From Diphasiastrum complanatum (taxonomy: Eukaryota > Streptophyta > Lycopodiopsida > Lycopodiales > Lycopodiaceae): DNA of 64,000 nt. The position numbers and the translations under genes were made by a program. The notes beneath the pieces are model-generated. The model did no database searches. It saw only the letters and a program-made list of their open reading frames with translations, and was not told the DNA's origin. The first letter of the stretch is position 1; every line of letters starts with the position of its first letter. The stretch lies in NCBI GenBank assembly GCA_029204225.1, contig CM055094.1, forward strand, positions 71,531,884 to 71,595,883, given 5' to 3'. Positions 46,957 to 58,084 of the stretch are shown piece by piece.

Positions 46957-47033
46957 TGTTGTAAAGCTGACTTGGGTGCACCCAGCGTGCCCTGTAAGAC
47001 TCAAAGGGGTGACACTCCCTAAGGTCCCAGAGC
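46957..47033 (+). repeat. 3' LTR of element B, truncated to 77 bp
   Basis: Identical or nearly so to 42641-42717, breaking off after GGTCCCAGAGC. The rest of the LTR was lost to a deletion or rearrangement. Confidence 0.9.
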
Positions 47034-48083
47034 GGCAATTCAAGGTCTGATTTTCCAGGAGGCCTATTCCACTTATAATCCCGTGTAATGGCTCGAGGCC
47101 TATTCCAGCGATTCGGGATTTGGGCAGCTAGTTGAAGGCAGCTGCGATTGTGGATACATGCTGACATGAAGACGTCGGAATGGCTGGCCAGCATTAGTGG
47201 TATCAGGAGCTATGCCCGCTTAGAATCTACGTCTCGTATCATGTATATCCTCCAGATTCTGGAGCCTGGAGAATTGTCTTTTCAATAATAGCCGGATCTG
47301 TTTCATAGGCCAGCTATGTGTAATAAACGCAGAAGATCGCGTACACGGCATTACGAGTATAAGTGTGCGCTATCCCCTATCGCTACGGTGTAGAATTGCA
47401 AGGTGGAGCGGACGTGCACGGTGCCTTCCCAGCCTTGGAGTTTGACGATCAAGGCTGCCTGTCATGCATTTTTCTCATGACGGTTTTGATACGTGGGTGC
47501 CCGTCATGTGACGGTTTAATAAAACATTTGACTTTCAAGACCACAACATAGGGTGAAAATTTAGTAAAAGGTCCGAGTTTCAAATCTAAACACATATTGT
47601 ACTGCTTCATATACTTCGCATTGGTCACAAGCTTTGGAAAAAAAACATTAAGCCCGTGACAAAAAACATTCACACATAATAGCATTCGCATGTTTTGTAA
47701 CTACTCTTTTTATTGTGACATACCCTAAACCCTAACTACTGAGAACATCGTGCATTGATCATAGAAATTATAATAATATCTTCTTACAAAAAATGCATTG
47801 TGAAAATAAACTCTCAAATTGATGGCATAGTTTTCCACACGAGTCTAGGGTTTTGAAGGCACATTGAATTTTTATGTCGAATTATGTCGAAACATAAGAA
47901 TAAAAAAACAAGCTTTAGTGACTTAAAGTACCACTCATGAAAAGACATAAATATCAAAGAGTTGTCTTAAAATGCTCAATTCACGACACTACACTACACT
48001 ATCAAAGACATAAATATTAAAAAAATTGTTTTAAAAAGCTCAATTCACTACACTACACTACTTATACACCTGTCTTTGCCTTC
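47034..48083. other. No gene recognised
   Basis: The first ~450 bp are richer in GC and have two AGGCCTATTCCA motifs (47057, 47097) and a GGTATCAGGAGC at 47200 that weakly resembles a primer-binding site. The rest is AT-rich and featureless apart from CACTACACTA repeats near 48000-48060. Confidence 0.4.
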
Positions 48084-48470
48084 TTTTCATATCTCGAACA
48101 CTCGTTGCCACTCCACATCCATTAGCTTTGGTTCATTTAAGGGAACTCTCATCAACGAATCTAGAGTTTCTATAGCTAGTCGAGTCCTCCTTACATCTTT
48201 GATCGCATTCTGTTTTGAAAAGCCTCTTTCACATTGCACTGTGCTAATAGGAATAACAAGTACAGCTTGCCAAAGTCTCATGATACTTGGAAAGCTATCT
48301 TGCCAATCTTTTGTCCTGCTAAATATCCTCCATGACTCTTTCATTGAGAAGCCTTCACAATTGAGATATAAAGTATCAAAAAATCCAAATAATTCTTGCT
48401 TGCATCCCTCACTATCAAAAACAGCTGCAGCACTATTCAGGTCAATTCCTGTTTTTGGTTGAAGGTGTTG
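48084..48470 (-). pseudogene. hAT-family transposase C-terminal fragment
   Basis: Minus-strand frame reads LWQAVLVIPISTVQCERGFS then NAIKDVRRTRLAIETLDSLM, the hAT dimerisation region (typical: L-x2-PxSxxxxERxFS...xxRxxLxxExLxxLL). The open frame extends upstream through AAAVFDSEGCKQELFGFF to about 48460. The catalytic N-terminal part is not recognisable nearby. Confidence 0.85.
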
Positions 48471-50083
48471 AAGGAGCTTCTCAAGCCGCCTTGTTCTCAG
48501 TTTTAATAATACTAGAACATAGGTGATAATTGCATTTCAAAGCTAATTTTTTAGGTCAAGAATGCCAAATACTAGCACCATCAACAATTGGATACGATAG
48601 TGTATAGGTACCCCAAGCTATCCATAAGAATCATGAATGGAAATTACCACTCTCAAAAACTCGCTCCATTGGCATAGAAGAGAGAGCACTAAGAATATGA
48701 CCACATGAAGTATTTTGATAACCTTAATCATATTCAACAACATCGTGCTCACAAGAGCTGGTGAAATGAATGAGGAACTGACATAGAACATAGAGGACAT
48801 TGGCATATGTGCCAACCACAGTTAGGAACATGAATCTTCGATAAAATCAGAGAAGTGTCATATTTCTCTAACAGAAGTAGAGGGAAGAGAGTTTGACCCT
48901 AAGAAATGTGTGCCTCATCAAACAAGTCATGAACGTCAGTGGAAAAACCTCATTTGGCGACTCTAGATATGCATGCTCTACCATTTGGGCTCCATTTTTA
49001 GCACCTGGAACAATACTAAGAAAGGAAGAATATTGATGAAATGATGTATCCGAGCATACCTAATCTCGATCCACTAAACCCTCATGAGAACCAAGATGAT
49101 CCTTTGCCCCATTTGGTGCATGCAACCCCTTCACATCTAGAGCATCGAGTGTATTGGCCAAAAACTCTACTGCAACTAGAATATTTTTGGGCTATCAATT
49201 GCTCATGTGACCTAGTGTATTTTGAATTCACACACCAAACGCAATTTTAGAAGCTTCTCTTTGGCAACAATATTTGACTCACATTGGTTTCACATAATGT
49301 TCCACATCTTTGATGCTAAGGTAATAAGGCTTACCTCTATGAATGCACAATCACCCAAATTTCTCAAGAGAAAGTGATGTGTCTTGTGATTTGTGTGCCA
49401 GTCCTTCTTGACTACTACTTCTATGTGCTCCTCACATTTTCTTCCTTGTCCATAGTGGATATTTTGGCATTTCTAATGTGTAATTGGGCTTGATTATTAG
49501 GCATAACCAAGCTCCTTTAAATGTTGATGTAAGCACAAAGAGGTAAAGGCCTGTTGTTGTAGCTCTAAAACAAAATTGAAAGAAACCAAAACTCTCACTA
49601 CACATTGGAACCGGCTGGCTTTGGCCAAAAGCCTGGCTAGCCCTACTAAGCTTGTCCAGTTCCACAATAACTATCTCCCACTACTATTATTTAACTAGAG
49701 AACCTTTGAGCCTCCTTTTTCTAGATGTGCATGTCCCCTCCATTGACTACCCATAATGTGAGTGGCTATGTTCCTCCTGAGTCTTGACTACTAGTGATGG
49801 ACTTGGAGAAGAGGCATCGAGACCAAGGTTCTCCCTTTGCTACAATCTCATATCAAGTGTCAATATCGCCACCCTACCTATGAAAATATGGATTAAAATT
49901 ACAATGGATCCTTCACAACATTCAAGAGAATATGTTAGTCAAAACAAGAAACATGTAGACAGCTGTTATGTTGAGTAGGTTGAAACTTCCTTTTCTTTCC
50001 TAGAGGTGTAGACTTTAGTCCCTCACAAATAAGGACATACAAGAGAGAGAAAAAAGGCCTGCCCACACCATGAATGATTACAC

Positions 50084-50090
<7 letters not shown>
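48471..50090. other. Mostly unassigned; contains a diverged relative of block Y
   Basis: 48760-49020 resembles 58500-58770 (ACATTGGCATATGTGCCAA against ACATTGGCATGTATGCCAA, and GGAACAATACTAAGAA against GGAACAATATCAAGAA). Next to the hAT remnant, which hints that block Y may include hAT-derived sequence. No intact gene seen. Confidence 0.45.

Positions 50091-50173
<83 letters not shown>
50091..50173 (+). repeat. (AG)n microsatellite
   Basis: About 83 bp of AG/GA dinucleotides. Confidence 0.97.
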
Positions 50174-50175
<2 letters not shown>

Positions 50176-50639
50176 AGAGCAATGAAATCATTGCATTAGT
50201 GTATGTTGTTAGTGAAATCTTATGTACAACAAGTTCCTAATGTATATGTGCAACAATTTACTTACACTAGCATCATAATGTACATTATGTCTATTTTAAT
50301 AAGATAGCCAAGTTTGGAGCAAGAATTTCCCTTTTCAACAACAAATTAAAACTTGAGCTTGGTTGGGTACTACATGTACAACTCAAGATAGTTTGGGGCC
50401 AAGCAAAATAAAATACCATTTGTCATTAGCTCAAATGTTACAAATAGATGTTTATCACCAAAAAACCTGATTTGCAAGATTGTGGGCTATCAGCTCAATG
50501 TTACAAGCAAGACTCTATCCATCAAACACCTATTTGCTTTATTGCATGCCACCATCAGCTCATTGTTACAAACAAGGGCTTATCTACAAACACTAAATTG
50601 CAACTTTTTTATACTTTGTCTGAATTCAATCTCACTATG
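50174..50639. other. No gene recognised
   Basis: AT-rich. A loose repeat (ATTTGC... CAGCTCA..TGTTACAA.CAAG) occurs twice or three times at 50430-50580. Confidence 0.4.
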
Positions 50640-50781
50640 AAGGTTACACCTTTTGAATACTCAAATGACATATCTCAACCCCTGAATTTGGTGATTCAAT
50701 GCAGGCTCATGCTTCAGAAATTTGCAATTGTGAGTATCAAGCTTTCATTTTATATGTGGTGAGTATTGTACGCCTCTCACT

Positions 50782-50805
50782 CCCCCCCCCCCCCCCCCCC
50801 CCCCT
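50782..50805 (+). repeat. Poly-C tract
   Basis: About 24 consecutive C; another of 16 at 50884-50899 precedes the CT/TA microsatellite. Length may be affected by sequencing. Confidence 0.9.
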
Positions 50806-50862
50806 ACATCTTGCACGAATTCTTAAAGGGTGGTCTTTTTAGAGCTCAAAACTGCTCTAATG
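50806..50862 (-). mobile_element. MITE end fragment (same family as 6479-6856)
   Basis: Ends AAAACTGCTCTAATG; in reverse it reads CATTAGAGCAGTTTTGAGCT and on to GTGCAAGATGTA, matching the left end of the 6479 element. Lies between two copies of GTGGTGAGTATTGTA. Confidence 0.7.
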
Positions 50863-51950
50863 TGGTGAGTATTGTATGCCTCTCCCCCCCCCCCCCCCCT
50901 CTCTCTCTCTCTCTATATATATATATAATATTGAATCACCAACCAATTCACAAATATATGTAAAAACCAACAAAGAAGCAAGTTTCCCATGTGATATTCT
51001 AAGATTTCAGATGATAATTTCTTTAAACACGATTCTAGTGGTGGTTTTCAGATGGCAGGTATGCGTGCTTGAAGTCTCCTATTATGCATGAGAATTAACC
51101 TTATACATGTTAAACATGCACATGGTAAATGGTCAAAGTAGGTTGTAAATCATATTAAATTGAAGATGTTGCAACTGTTCATAAAAAGCTTACTCTTTTA
51201 AATCTGATGTTTTCGGCCTGCTATCAAATATCCAAAGTTGTTGACAAACCCTGTTTTTAGCGGTAAGTTTGTTTACTTTTCATTGGATATGAATTTGATT
51301 CATGTTTAGTATTGGTCCTTAAGTATTGATTCATGTTTAGTATTTGACACCTGCTACCTAGTTCATATACATAGTGAAAAGGCCTAAATTCTTCTTTTCA
51401 AATACAAGACAAAGCAAATAAAGAGATGCCTTTTGCCAAACCAAGGTTCTCACAAAAGCATAACTTGTATAGTTGGTGTGACAAGCAGATGCATACAATG
51501 AATAGGATTTGCACATTGATCAAATTTTTTCAGCTGAGAATATGATAGATTGGGATATGATTATGGTAGATGTGGATATGCTTATTAGCATAGAATGCCA
51601 AAAGATTGTCATAGAGCGTATTCAAGGATATCTCACTATAGGAAGATAAGGTTTTTGATTTGTTTTTTGACTAGGGAATGCTATGTAGATATCATGTTGC
51701 AATGTTTTTCATTCAACACATTAATATAACTCTTTTATAATAGGATAAATTATAAGAATGAAAGATTTGTGAGGATGAGGGCAACTTGTTCACATAACGA
51801 AAAGAAGTATCTGTTCATGTATCATTTTTGGAGAAACTGCATCTTGTTTAAGTCACATTACCATTTGACTATCTAAAATTAACGAGATTGCCTCTGAATT
51901 ATATGATGGATGGTTTAAACTAGCCACACTACCTATCAAACTATTGTTAA

Positions 51951-52920
51951 TGAGACTGTAACTAGACATGCTCAATTTTGCAAAACTTTGCTACCAAATA
52001 CTTAAAAAACACCAAGTGCCTACATGGTCATTGTTCATCTGATGCTTGTTTGAAAGAAGATAATAATGAAAGACTTTGGACTACATATCATATATATGTC
52101 ACATCATAATCCATGTTTTATGTGTATGCACCTAGTCAAAAAATTAGCCTTGGAAAGATCATAAAGAAAAATTTTGCCCTATATCCGAATGTCATCAAAT
52201 TTTTTGTTGAAAACTCGACAGAAACTAAAGCGTGATTTGACTAAAGTAATGCTAGACTTTTTACTAGGGAAATAAGTACTACCTTTTTCGCTTATGCACT
52301 TTTACAGCTCACAAGAGCACTTTTAGATGAATTACCAATGCACACAATTGCTACTTCTCAAGGTTAGCCACTTATTTGACTGAAACTCTTGGTATGCTAG
52401 CTCCTTTCCTTATGGAGAGAATAGGCCATAACGCAACCACATACCAAAGTATTCTAAATGTGGATATTATCCTTTTTGGACAGGTATTTCATCTCTTTCA
52501 CCAAGAATAGTTTTTGTTGTCCAGTGATATTGCTATAAGTGGAAATATTGAAATAACGACTTAAGTTGGTCATGGGAATGCAAGCACTTTGAAGAACGTT
52601 TAACCCTTTTAATTAGTACATTTATCTTGCATCCAATAAACCTATCTTTACCTTATACAAAGTCTTTCTTCCAACTCATTCTAGCCATGTATCATTGTAG
52701 TGATAAAAATACCTTCCTTCTAAAAGTATAGACTCTGGTTAGTGCTTTAAAAAAAATAATTTCATGAGAGTAAACTATGCAAAATTATGAAAGTACCTTT
52801 AGAAATAACGCATAACTTTAACTTAATTGACAATGTTGACTTATTTTTGTGGATAGTTAGCATTCTCTTTTAGGGGTGCTAACTACCCCCTGAAAAACCC
52901 TGCTAATTGCAAATGGTTGT
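51951..52920. other. No gene recognised
   Basis: AT-rich, no long frames, no repeats recognised from elsewhere in the window. Confidence 0.45.
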
Positions 52921-52922
52921 TG

Positions 52923-52954
<32 letters not shown>

Positions 52955-52967
52955 AACATCTCTCTCT

Positions 52968-53120
52968 TGTTATAAAGTGTCAAGGCTATAGCCCTTGCAC
53001 AACACTCTAGGAACATAAAGGGACGGGTAGCTCAGTGGTAGAGCACCCCACCGGAATGAGGGAGGTCCTAGGTTCAATCCCTAGCCCGACCACACACACC
53101 AAGTGTAAAAACTTTTCACA
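52968..53120 (+). repeat. TRIM 5' LTR, 153 bp
   Basis: TGTTATAAAGTG ... AAACTTTTCACA. Contains a near-palindrome CAAGGCTATAGCCCTTG (52981-52997) before the tRNA-like module and a TTTT run at 53113-53116, four bases before the LTR end. Confidence 0.93.
53021..53092 (+). ncRNA. tRNA-like module in TRIM 5' LTR
   Basis: 72 nt with cloverleaf potential. Acceptor strands GGACGGG/CCCGACC pair at 6 of 7 positions; the D arm GCTC-AGTGGTA-GAGC is perfect; the T arm CTAGG-TTCAATC-CCTAG is perfect. A box TAGCTCAGTGG and B box GGTTCAATCC match Pol III consensus, with TTTT 20 nt past the 3' end as a terminator. The anticodon arm is poor (3 of 5 pairs) and the loop CCGGAAT lacks U33, so it is unlikely to be a working tRNA; I cannot name the parental tRNA. 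Probable role: Pol III promoter or structured end of the element RNA (inference). Confidence 0.8.
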
Positions 53121-53133
53121 TGGTATCAGAGCC
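53121..53133 (+). other. TRIM primer-binding site
   Basis: TGGTATCAGAGCC adjoining the LTR, perfect initiator tRNA-Met complement. Confidence 0.92.
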
Positions 53134-53181
53134 ATGGTTGTGGATGTGGTCTAGGCGGGCGGTAGCTAAAAGGGCTATGCC

Positions 53182-53192
53182 TTGAGGGGGAG
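53182..53192 (+). other. TRIM polypurine tract
   Basis: TTGAGGGGGAG immediately before the 3' LTR. Confidence 0.88.
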
Positions 53193-53345
53193 TGTTAGAA
53201 AGTGTCAAGGCTATAGCCCTTGCACAACACTCTAGGAACATAAAGGGACGGGTAGCTCAGTGGTAGAGCACCCCACCGGAATGGGAGAGGTCCTAGGTTC
53301 AATCCCTAGCCCGACCACACACACCAAGTGTAAAAACTTTTCACA
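53193..53345 (+). repeat. TRIM 3' LTR, 153 bp
   Basis: Same length as the 5' LTR; differs at the sixth base (G for T) and at two bases in the anticodon-arm region of the tRNA-like module. Confidence 0.93.
53246..53317 (+). ncRNA. tRNA-like module in TRIM 3' LTR
   Basis: Same acceptor, D and T arms and A/B boxes as the 5' copy. The two differences fall only in the 3' side of the anticodon arm (GGGAG for GAGGG), which pairs no better, so the promoter-bearing arms are conserved while the anticodon arm drifts. Confidence 0.8.
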
Positions 53346-53350
53346 TCTCT

Positions 53351-54057
<707 letters not shown>

Positions 54058-54929
54058 AACTAGTCAGAGTGGATAGGTAGTGAACCAAAGGGTCCATCTA
54101 TTTGGAGGAAGTGTCTCAAGTGGATCGCAGATTTGATCTTGATCATTGGATCTTGAGGCCCAATAATCAACGATTGAGATTGAGCCATTGTGGGCTCTTG
54201 GATTGCTAGTATCCATTAGATCTTGAGGAAAATGATAAAACTTCAGGTGAAGGGACCTAAAGGGAAAAGGGCCCTTCAACTTCATTAGAAAATTTCACTT
54301 TGAAAGAGGCTCTGAAGTTCAAATTCATTTGAAGGGGAGATTTTCTTGACGGTTCATTTTTCCTAAAAGCCCATAACTAAGTGGCCTTTGCTCCATTTAG
54401 GGTTGTTTGAAAGTTGATTTCCTTCATATTAAGGGCATAAAAGAATTGTACTCTACAAGTATGACTTCTCACAAATAGAGTGATTGATGAATCATGGAAG
54501 AAAATGGATCGGAGTTCAAAGTGAACCATTTCAACGGTGAGATAGTTATGAAGTTGCATTGGAGTGTTTCCCTAAAATTGGGCCAATTTTGGCGACTTAG
54601 GTCAAATCAAGTGGCGGAGGGCTTGAAACTTTTTTGGTCAGGCCTTAAAGTTGACTTGCAAGACTTCCAATCACACTCTGAGGCTTTTATTAAGATCCAT
54701 TAATGTGTCAAAAGGGCAATTTTTTGGCAGAATGGTAGGATTAGGATAATCTGTACTTGCAGAAGCCAACAAATTGGATGAGGTGTCCAATTATAGCATT
54801 GGAAGTTTAAAATAAGGAGCATTCTAATTGATAAGGAGCTATGGGTGGTGAGTATCGATCCACGACTTTTATTAATTTTTTCTAGGAGCATGGAATCAAG
54901 TAACAATTTGCATAGTTAATAGGCCTAAA
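54058..54929. other. No gene recognised
   Basis: No domain or terminal repeat seen; short ORFs on both strands lack family features. Confidence 0.4.
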
Positions 54930-55000
54930 AACAAAAAGTATAGCTAAAAGGAAGAATTGCACAATTATTGAAGCTGCTAGGGAAATGTTAGCACACATAG
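54930..55000 (+). pseudogene. Copia integrase scrap
   Basis: Reads GIAKRKNCTIIEAAREMLAH, the end of the copia integrase core (usual form GVAERKNRTIIEAARAML). Nothing recognisable precedes it. Confidence 0.75.
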
Positions 55001-55248
55001 AAATTGCGGACTTGGGTATAGAATAGGCCCACCACTTTTCCCCCAATACTCCAAGAGGGTAGGCCCATCATTACTAGGGACGCCTTCATTGCAATAAATC
55101 GTGGGTAGCATCTATCAATCTCCCTCCCAAATCTCCCAAAAGTGAAATGTACTACCAAAAGGTACAATGAAAAATGGGTTCTTTTTTTGTACCACCAAAC
55201 CATGCTTTTTAGCCCTAATCACACAATAGATAAGGCATTCAGTAGTAA

Positions 55249-57948
55249 GAAGCCTAAGATGGATGGTTTGCATGTATTTGGATGCTGAGTTTATTTTCAT
55301 CTACCTAAGAGCAAAAGGAGCAAAATGTAGGTTACAGCTTTGAAGTGTATTTTCACATGATATAATCAGCAAACGAAGGGGTATAGATGCCAGGAGCTAC
55401 TTGGATAATGTATGCACATAAGTCGTGATCATACTCGATGAAATTCATAGGTTTGGCGATGATGAAAAAGATATTGATGAACTATCCAAGCATCTCAATG
55501 TGGACGAAGCAATTCCACCACCACAAGTTGATTATCAAGCCGAAGATGAAGGTCGTGGTACTCCTCCGATTGTGGAGACAAGATGGAAAGTATAAAACAA
55601 ACCTATTGGATTAGAATGATCTCCAATACAATGTGCAACCACTCAACCTAATCCAAACTTCAGCCTATTTTAGGCATGAGATATGTCTCTCTTTCCTCAC
55701 TTTAGAGTCATATAGTCCTAAAATAGAAATATGAGCACTACACTACCAAATTTGGTCCATATGGCCAAATTACATCAAATAAAGGTCATTTTGTGGGACT
55801 TAACCTCTACCACTTCTAAGACTATCTAAAAGTAGTAGACATTACTATTTTAATGACATTCACATGTGAAATTTTGATGGGCCATCTATACAAGTTTGGC
55901 CTCCATTAGGCCTAAACTAGTCAAGAACTCTCTCTTCAACTATGCTTGCTAGTTTTATAATATAGCTTTGGTCTATTTCAAGAATTAACTCCTTTTTAAG
56001 AATTTATCTTTCTTTTAAAATCCTATATATGATAGATAGAAAGATTTCATAATTGATATAGAGAATATTAGTGTTCAAGTTGGATGCTTCACTATCACTT
56101 ATACCAATTTTACATAATGAAATGAGAAAAACTACATGAAGGAGTACGTAGAATCCTAATGGATGGGTTCCTCCATGATTATGCCTATGATATCTTTGTA
56201 GAATAGTAGTAACACACCTTTTTGGTTCTGTTGCAGTCTGGTTCGGGTTGTGTTAGGAATCTGGATTATAATAATATGCAGTTGTGGGTGGAGTTACCAT
56301 TGGTAAGCGAGGAAAGGGAACACATTACAGTGGTAGTCACAATATGTATTACAAGAATTTCATGTTTGGGAGGATTTGAGAAGCGCTTTTCTGAAGCGGT
56401 CTCGGAAGGAGCATGAGGATGAAGAAATTTTAGATAAGCTTCAGGCGATTAATCAGAAGAGGAAGGAGGATGTAGTGGCTTACGTCTAGCAATTCAAAGT
56501 ACTTGAGAAAAGGTTTCAAGCACCACTGACAGATGCGAAATGCATCAAATACTTTCGTCATGGGTTACATAAAGTTCTCAGGAGGGAAACCACATGATTG
56601 CATGGTCAAGGATTGGAACACATTGTTGAAGTAGCTTGGTAGTTAGAGGAAGAGGAGACACAAAAGAAGTATCGTCGCCATCGTAAACATCGTAGGCGAA
56701 GTGATTTGTCAAAGTCGGATTCAAATACAGATTCTGTCTTCCAATGCTACGAATTCTGACGATGGCTCTTTCTCTTCTGATGGAGGCAAAAAATTTAGAA
56801 GCATACAAAGAAGAGTAAAGATAAGGAACAAATGTCTGTTCGGAATGATGAAGCGGTCACCACGGAATTTCGACAGGGAAGTGTACGATTCTGCCGGAAT
56901 TGCAATCAAGATGGTCATTATATTAACCAATGTCTGAATGGCACACGATATTGTGCGATATGCAATATGTACAATCACTGGACTAACGATTGTAGGAGGT
57001 TGCAGACTGTCTGGACTATAGGAGCATTTGCGGTGCAAACACAACAACAACAACAAAACCACAACCACAGTTGCAGCAACGTCCAATACCTTATCATCAA
57101 GGAGAACAAATGGAGCAATGGCCATTTCAAATACGAATACAATATTGACAAGATGTTTCGGAGGATGTTTGTTGTTTCGTAGCCAAATGGGGTATAGGTA
57201 TTTTAATTGTGTCCCATATCATCAACAATTGGTCGGTAATTTAGAACGAGTATTGCCTCCACCTCGATTAAATAATTGTTTCAATGATCATAATTTGAGG
57301 CACAACCATCATCAAAATCTTGGAGCAGGGAATGAACCAAAACAACAAGTACCTGTGCAAGTGGTAAAGTTGAAGAACCGCAATTGATATGTCCAAGCGG
57401 TCAATTGCCATAGGGATAAAGGAAAAGCGATAAGGAAAGACATACCAGCTGAAGATTTGTGGCTAAGTACAAGCCGAACATCCAACACTGACATAAGTCA
57501 GGTGGCTAAAGTTACACATGAGGTGTTACACCAATTGCAACAAAATCAAGAACCCAATTCTTTTCGAAAATTGGTTGATATTGTGGCTGATCAGATTGTT
57601 GACTTTGTCAATAATTATAAGTTTCAAGTTACGATAGGGCAATTGATTCAGATTGCACCTTATTTAGCTAATTCAATATGCTCTAAATTGCTTGGATTTT
57701 AGTGACCAGCGGAGTTACCATCAGCATCGATTAGTACTATTGTGCAATCAACAAAACATGATATTGTTCCGACATTGGAAATTAACATTTCAGGATCTTA
57801 ATATCGAAGGTGTACATATTGATGGTGGAGTAGGAGTGGATATTATCTCTGAGGAAACATACAATAAATTAAAACATATACCATTTCAGAAAAGCCAACT
57901 TGTCATCCGAATACAAGAGATTCTGTTTAGCTTCAGAGTCTACGATAA
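55249..57948 (+). pseudogene. Ty3/gypsy gag-protease remnant, copy 3
   Basis: Best-preserved copy of the family at 11.3 and 40.6-42.6 kb. Frame pieces: WVELPLVSEEREHI (56290), gag WEDLR...FLKR, EEILDKLQAI, KRKEDVVAYV then TAG then QFKVLEKRFQAPLTDAK (56370-56540), double CCHC knuckles (56890-56990), protease HIDGGVGVDIISEETYNKL (57815-57870). It then jumps at GAGATTC to the LTR G start TGTGGGGGACTCTG (57949), which breaks off after about 25 bp. An extra segment at about 55300-55943, absent from copy 2, contains a possible copia linker (VDYQAEDEGRGTPPIVETRW). Confidence 0.85.
56832..57182 (+). pseudogene. Gag nucleocapsid region with two CCHC knuckles
   Basis: Open frame of 116 codons containing CRNCNQDGHYINQC and CAICNMYNHWTNDC, both exact C-x2-C-x4-H-x4-C zinc knuckles that bind RNA during packaging. 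Followed by a Gln/Asn-rich stretch. Still open here; the second knuckle region is damaged or lost in copies 1 and 2. Confidence 0.8.
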
Positions 57949-58084
57949 TGTGGGGGACTCTGAAGTAGTAGCCCAAATAAACCATAACTACACCATAATA
58001 ATTGATTGCTAGTAGTGAGTTAACCAGGCCACCAGAACCATTGTAATAGAAGATCCCTTGTAATAAAAGAATCAATAAGAGCAC

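Larger units (their letters stand above)
42641..47033 (+). mobile_element. Element B: gag-protease-only chromovirus relative
   Basis: Plus-strand LTR element of the same family as A: 5' LTR 42641-43559, primer-binding site 43562-43573, leader, gag-protease ORF, polypurine tract and the first 77 bp of a 3' LTR, after which unrelated sequence begins. RT, RNase H and integrase are absent: only about 370 bp separate the ORF extension from the polypurine tract. Equivalent to non-autonomous 'terminal-repeat with gag' elements, but keeping a protease domain. It would need pol from a relative such as element A to move. Confidence 0.92.
50640..51950 (+). repeat. Dispersed repeat family R, longest continuous copy
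   Basis: Runs from GAATACTCAAATGACATATC through the CT/TA microsatellite, the GTGCTTGAAGTCTCC site (empty target of element A) and TTGTAAATCATA to ATTATATGATGGATGG. Best reference for the family. A MITE end fragment flanked by poly-C lies at 50782-50899. Confidence 0.8.
52968..53345 (+). mobile_element. Miniature LTR retrotransposon (TRIM) with tRNA-like sequence in each LTR
   Basis: 378 bp in all. Two 153-bp LTRs (52968-53120, 53193-53345) differing at three positions, beginning TGTTA and ending CTTTTCACA. Internal region of only 72 bp: primer-binding site TGGTATCAGAGCC at 53121-53133, then a polypurine tract TTGAGGGGGAG ending at 53192. The 5-bp target duplication TCTCT (52963-52967, 53346-53350) lies within a CT-rich target, so it is weaker evidence than usual. 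No coding capacity; it must use proteins of an autonomous element. Each LTR carries a 72-nt tRNA-like module with Pol III promoter boxes. Confidence 0.93.

Noticed and set aside
47195-47215. GGTATCAGGAGC as a primer-binding site
   Set aside because: Has an inserted G relative to the tRNA-Met complement, and no LTR ending in CA adjoins it.
49432-49665. 77-codon ORF on the minus strand
   Set aside because: No domain, no conserved copy elsewhere in the window, and no splice or promoter context that would support it.
53021-53092. Functional tRNA gene
   Set aside because: D and T arms are perfect, but the anticodon stem has only three pairs, position 33 is C instead of U, and the sequence sits inside a 153-bp LTR that is duplicated around a primer-binding site and polypurine tract.
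56832-57182. Endogenous pararetrovirus (caulimovirid) coat protein, because of the CCHC region
   Set aside because: Two consecutive CCHC knuckles after a retrotransposon gag domain, followed by a gypsy protease and (in copy 1) an integrase. Pararetroviruses lack integrase. No movement protein is present.
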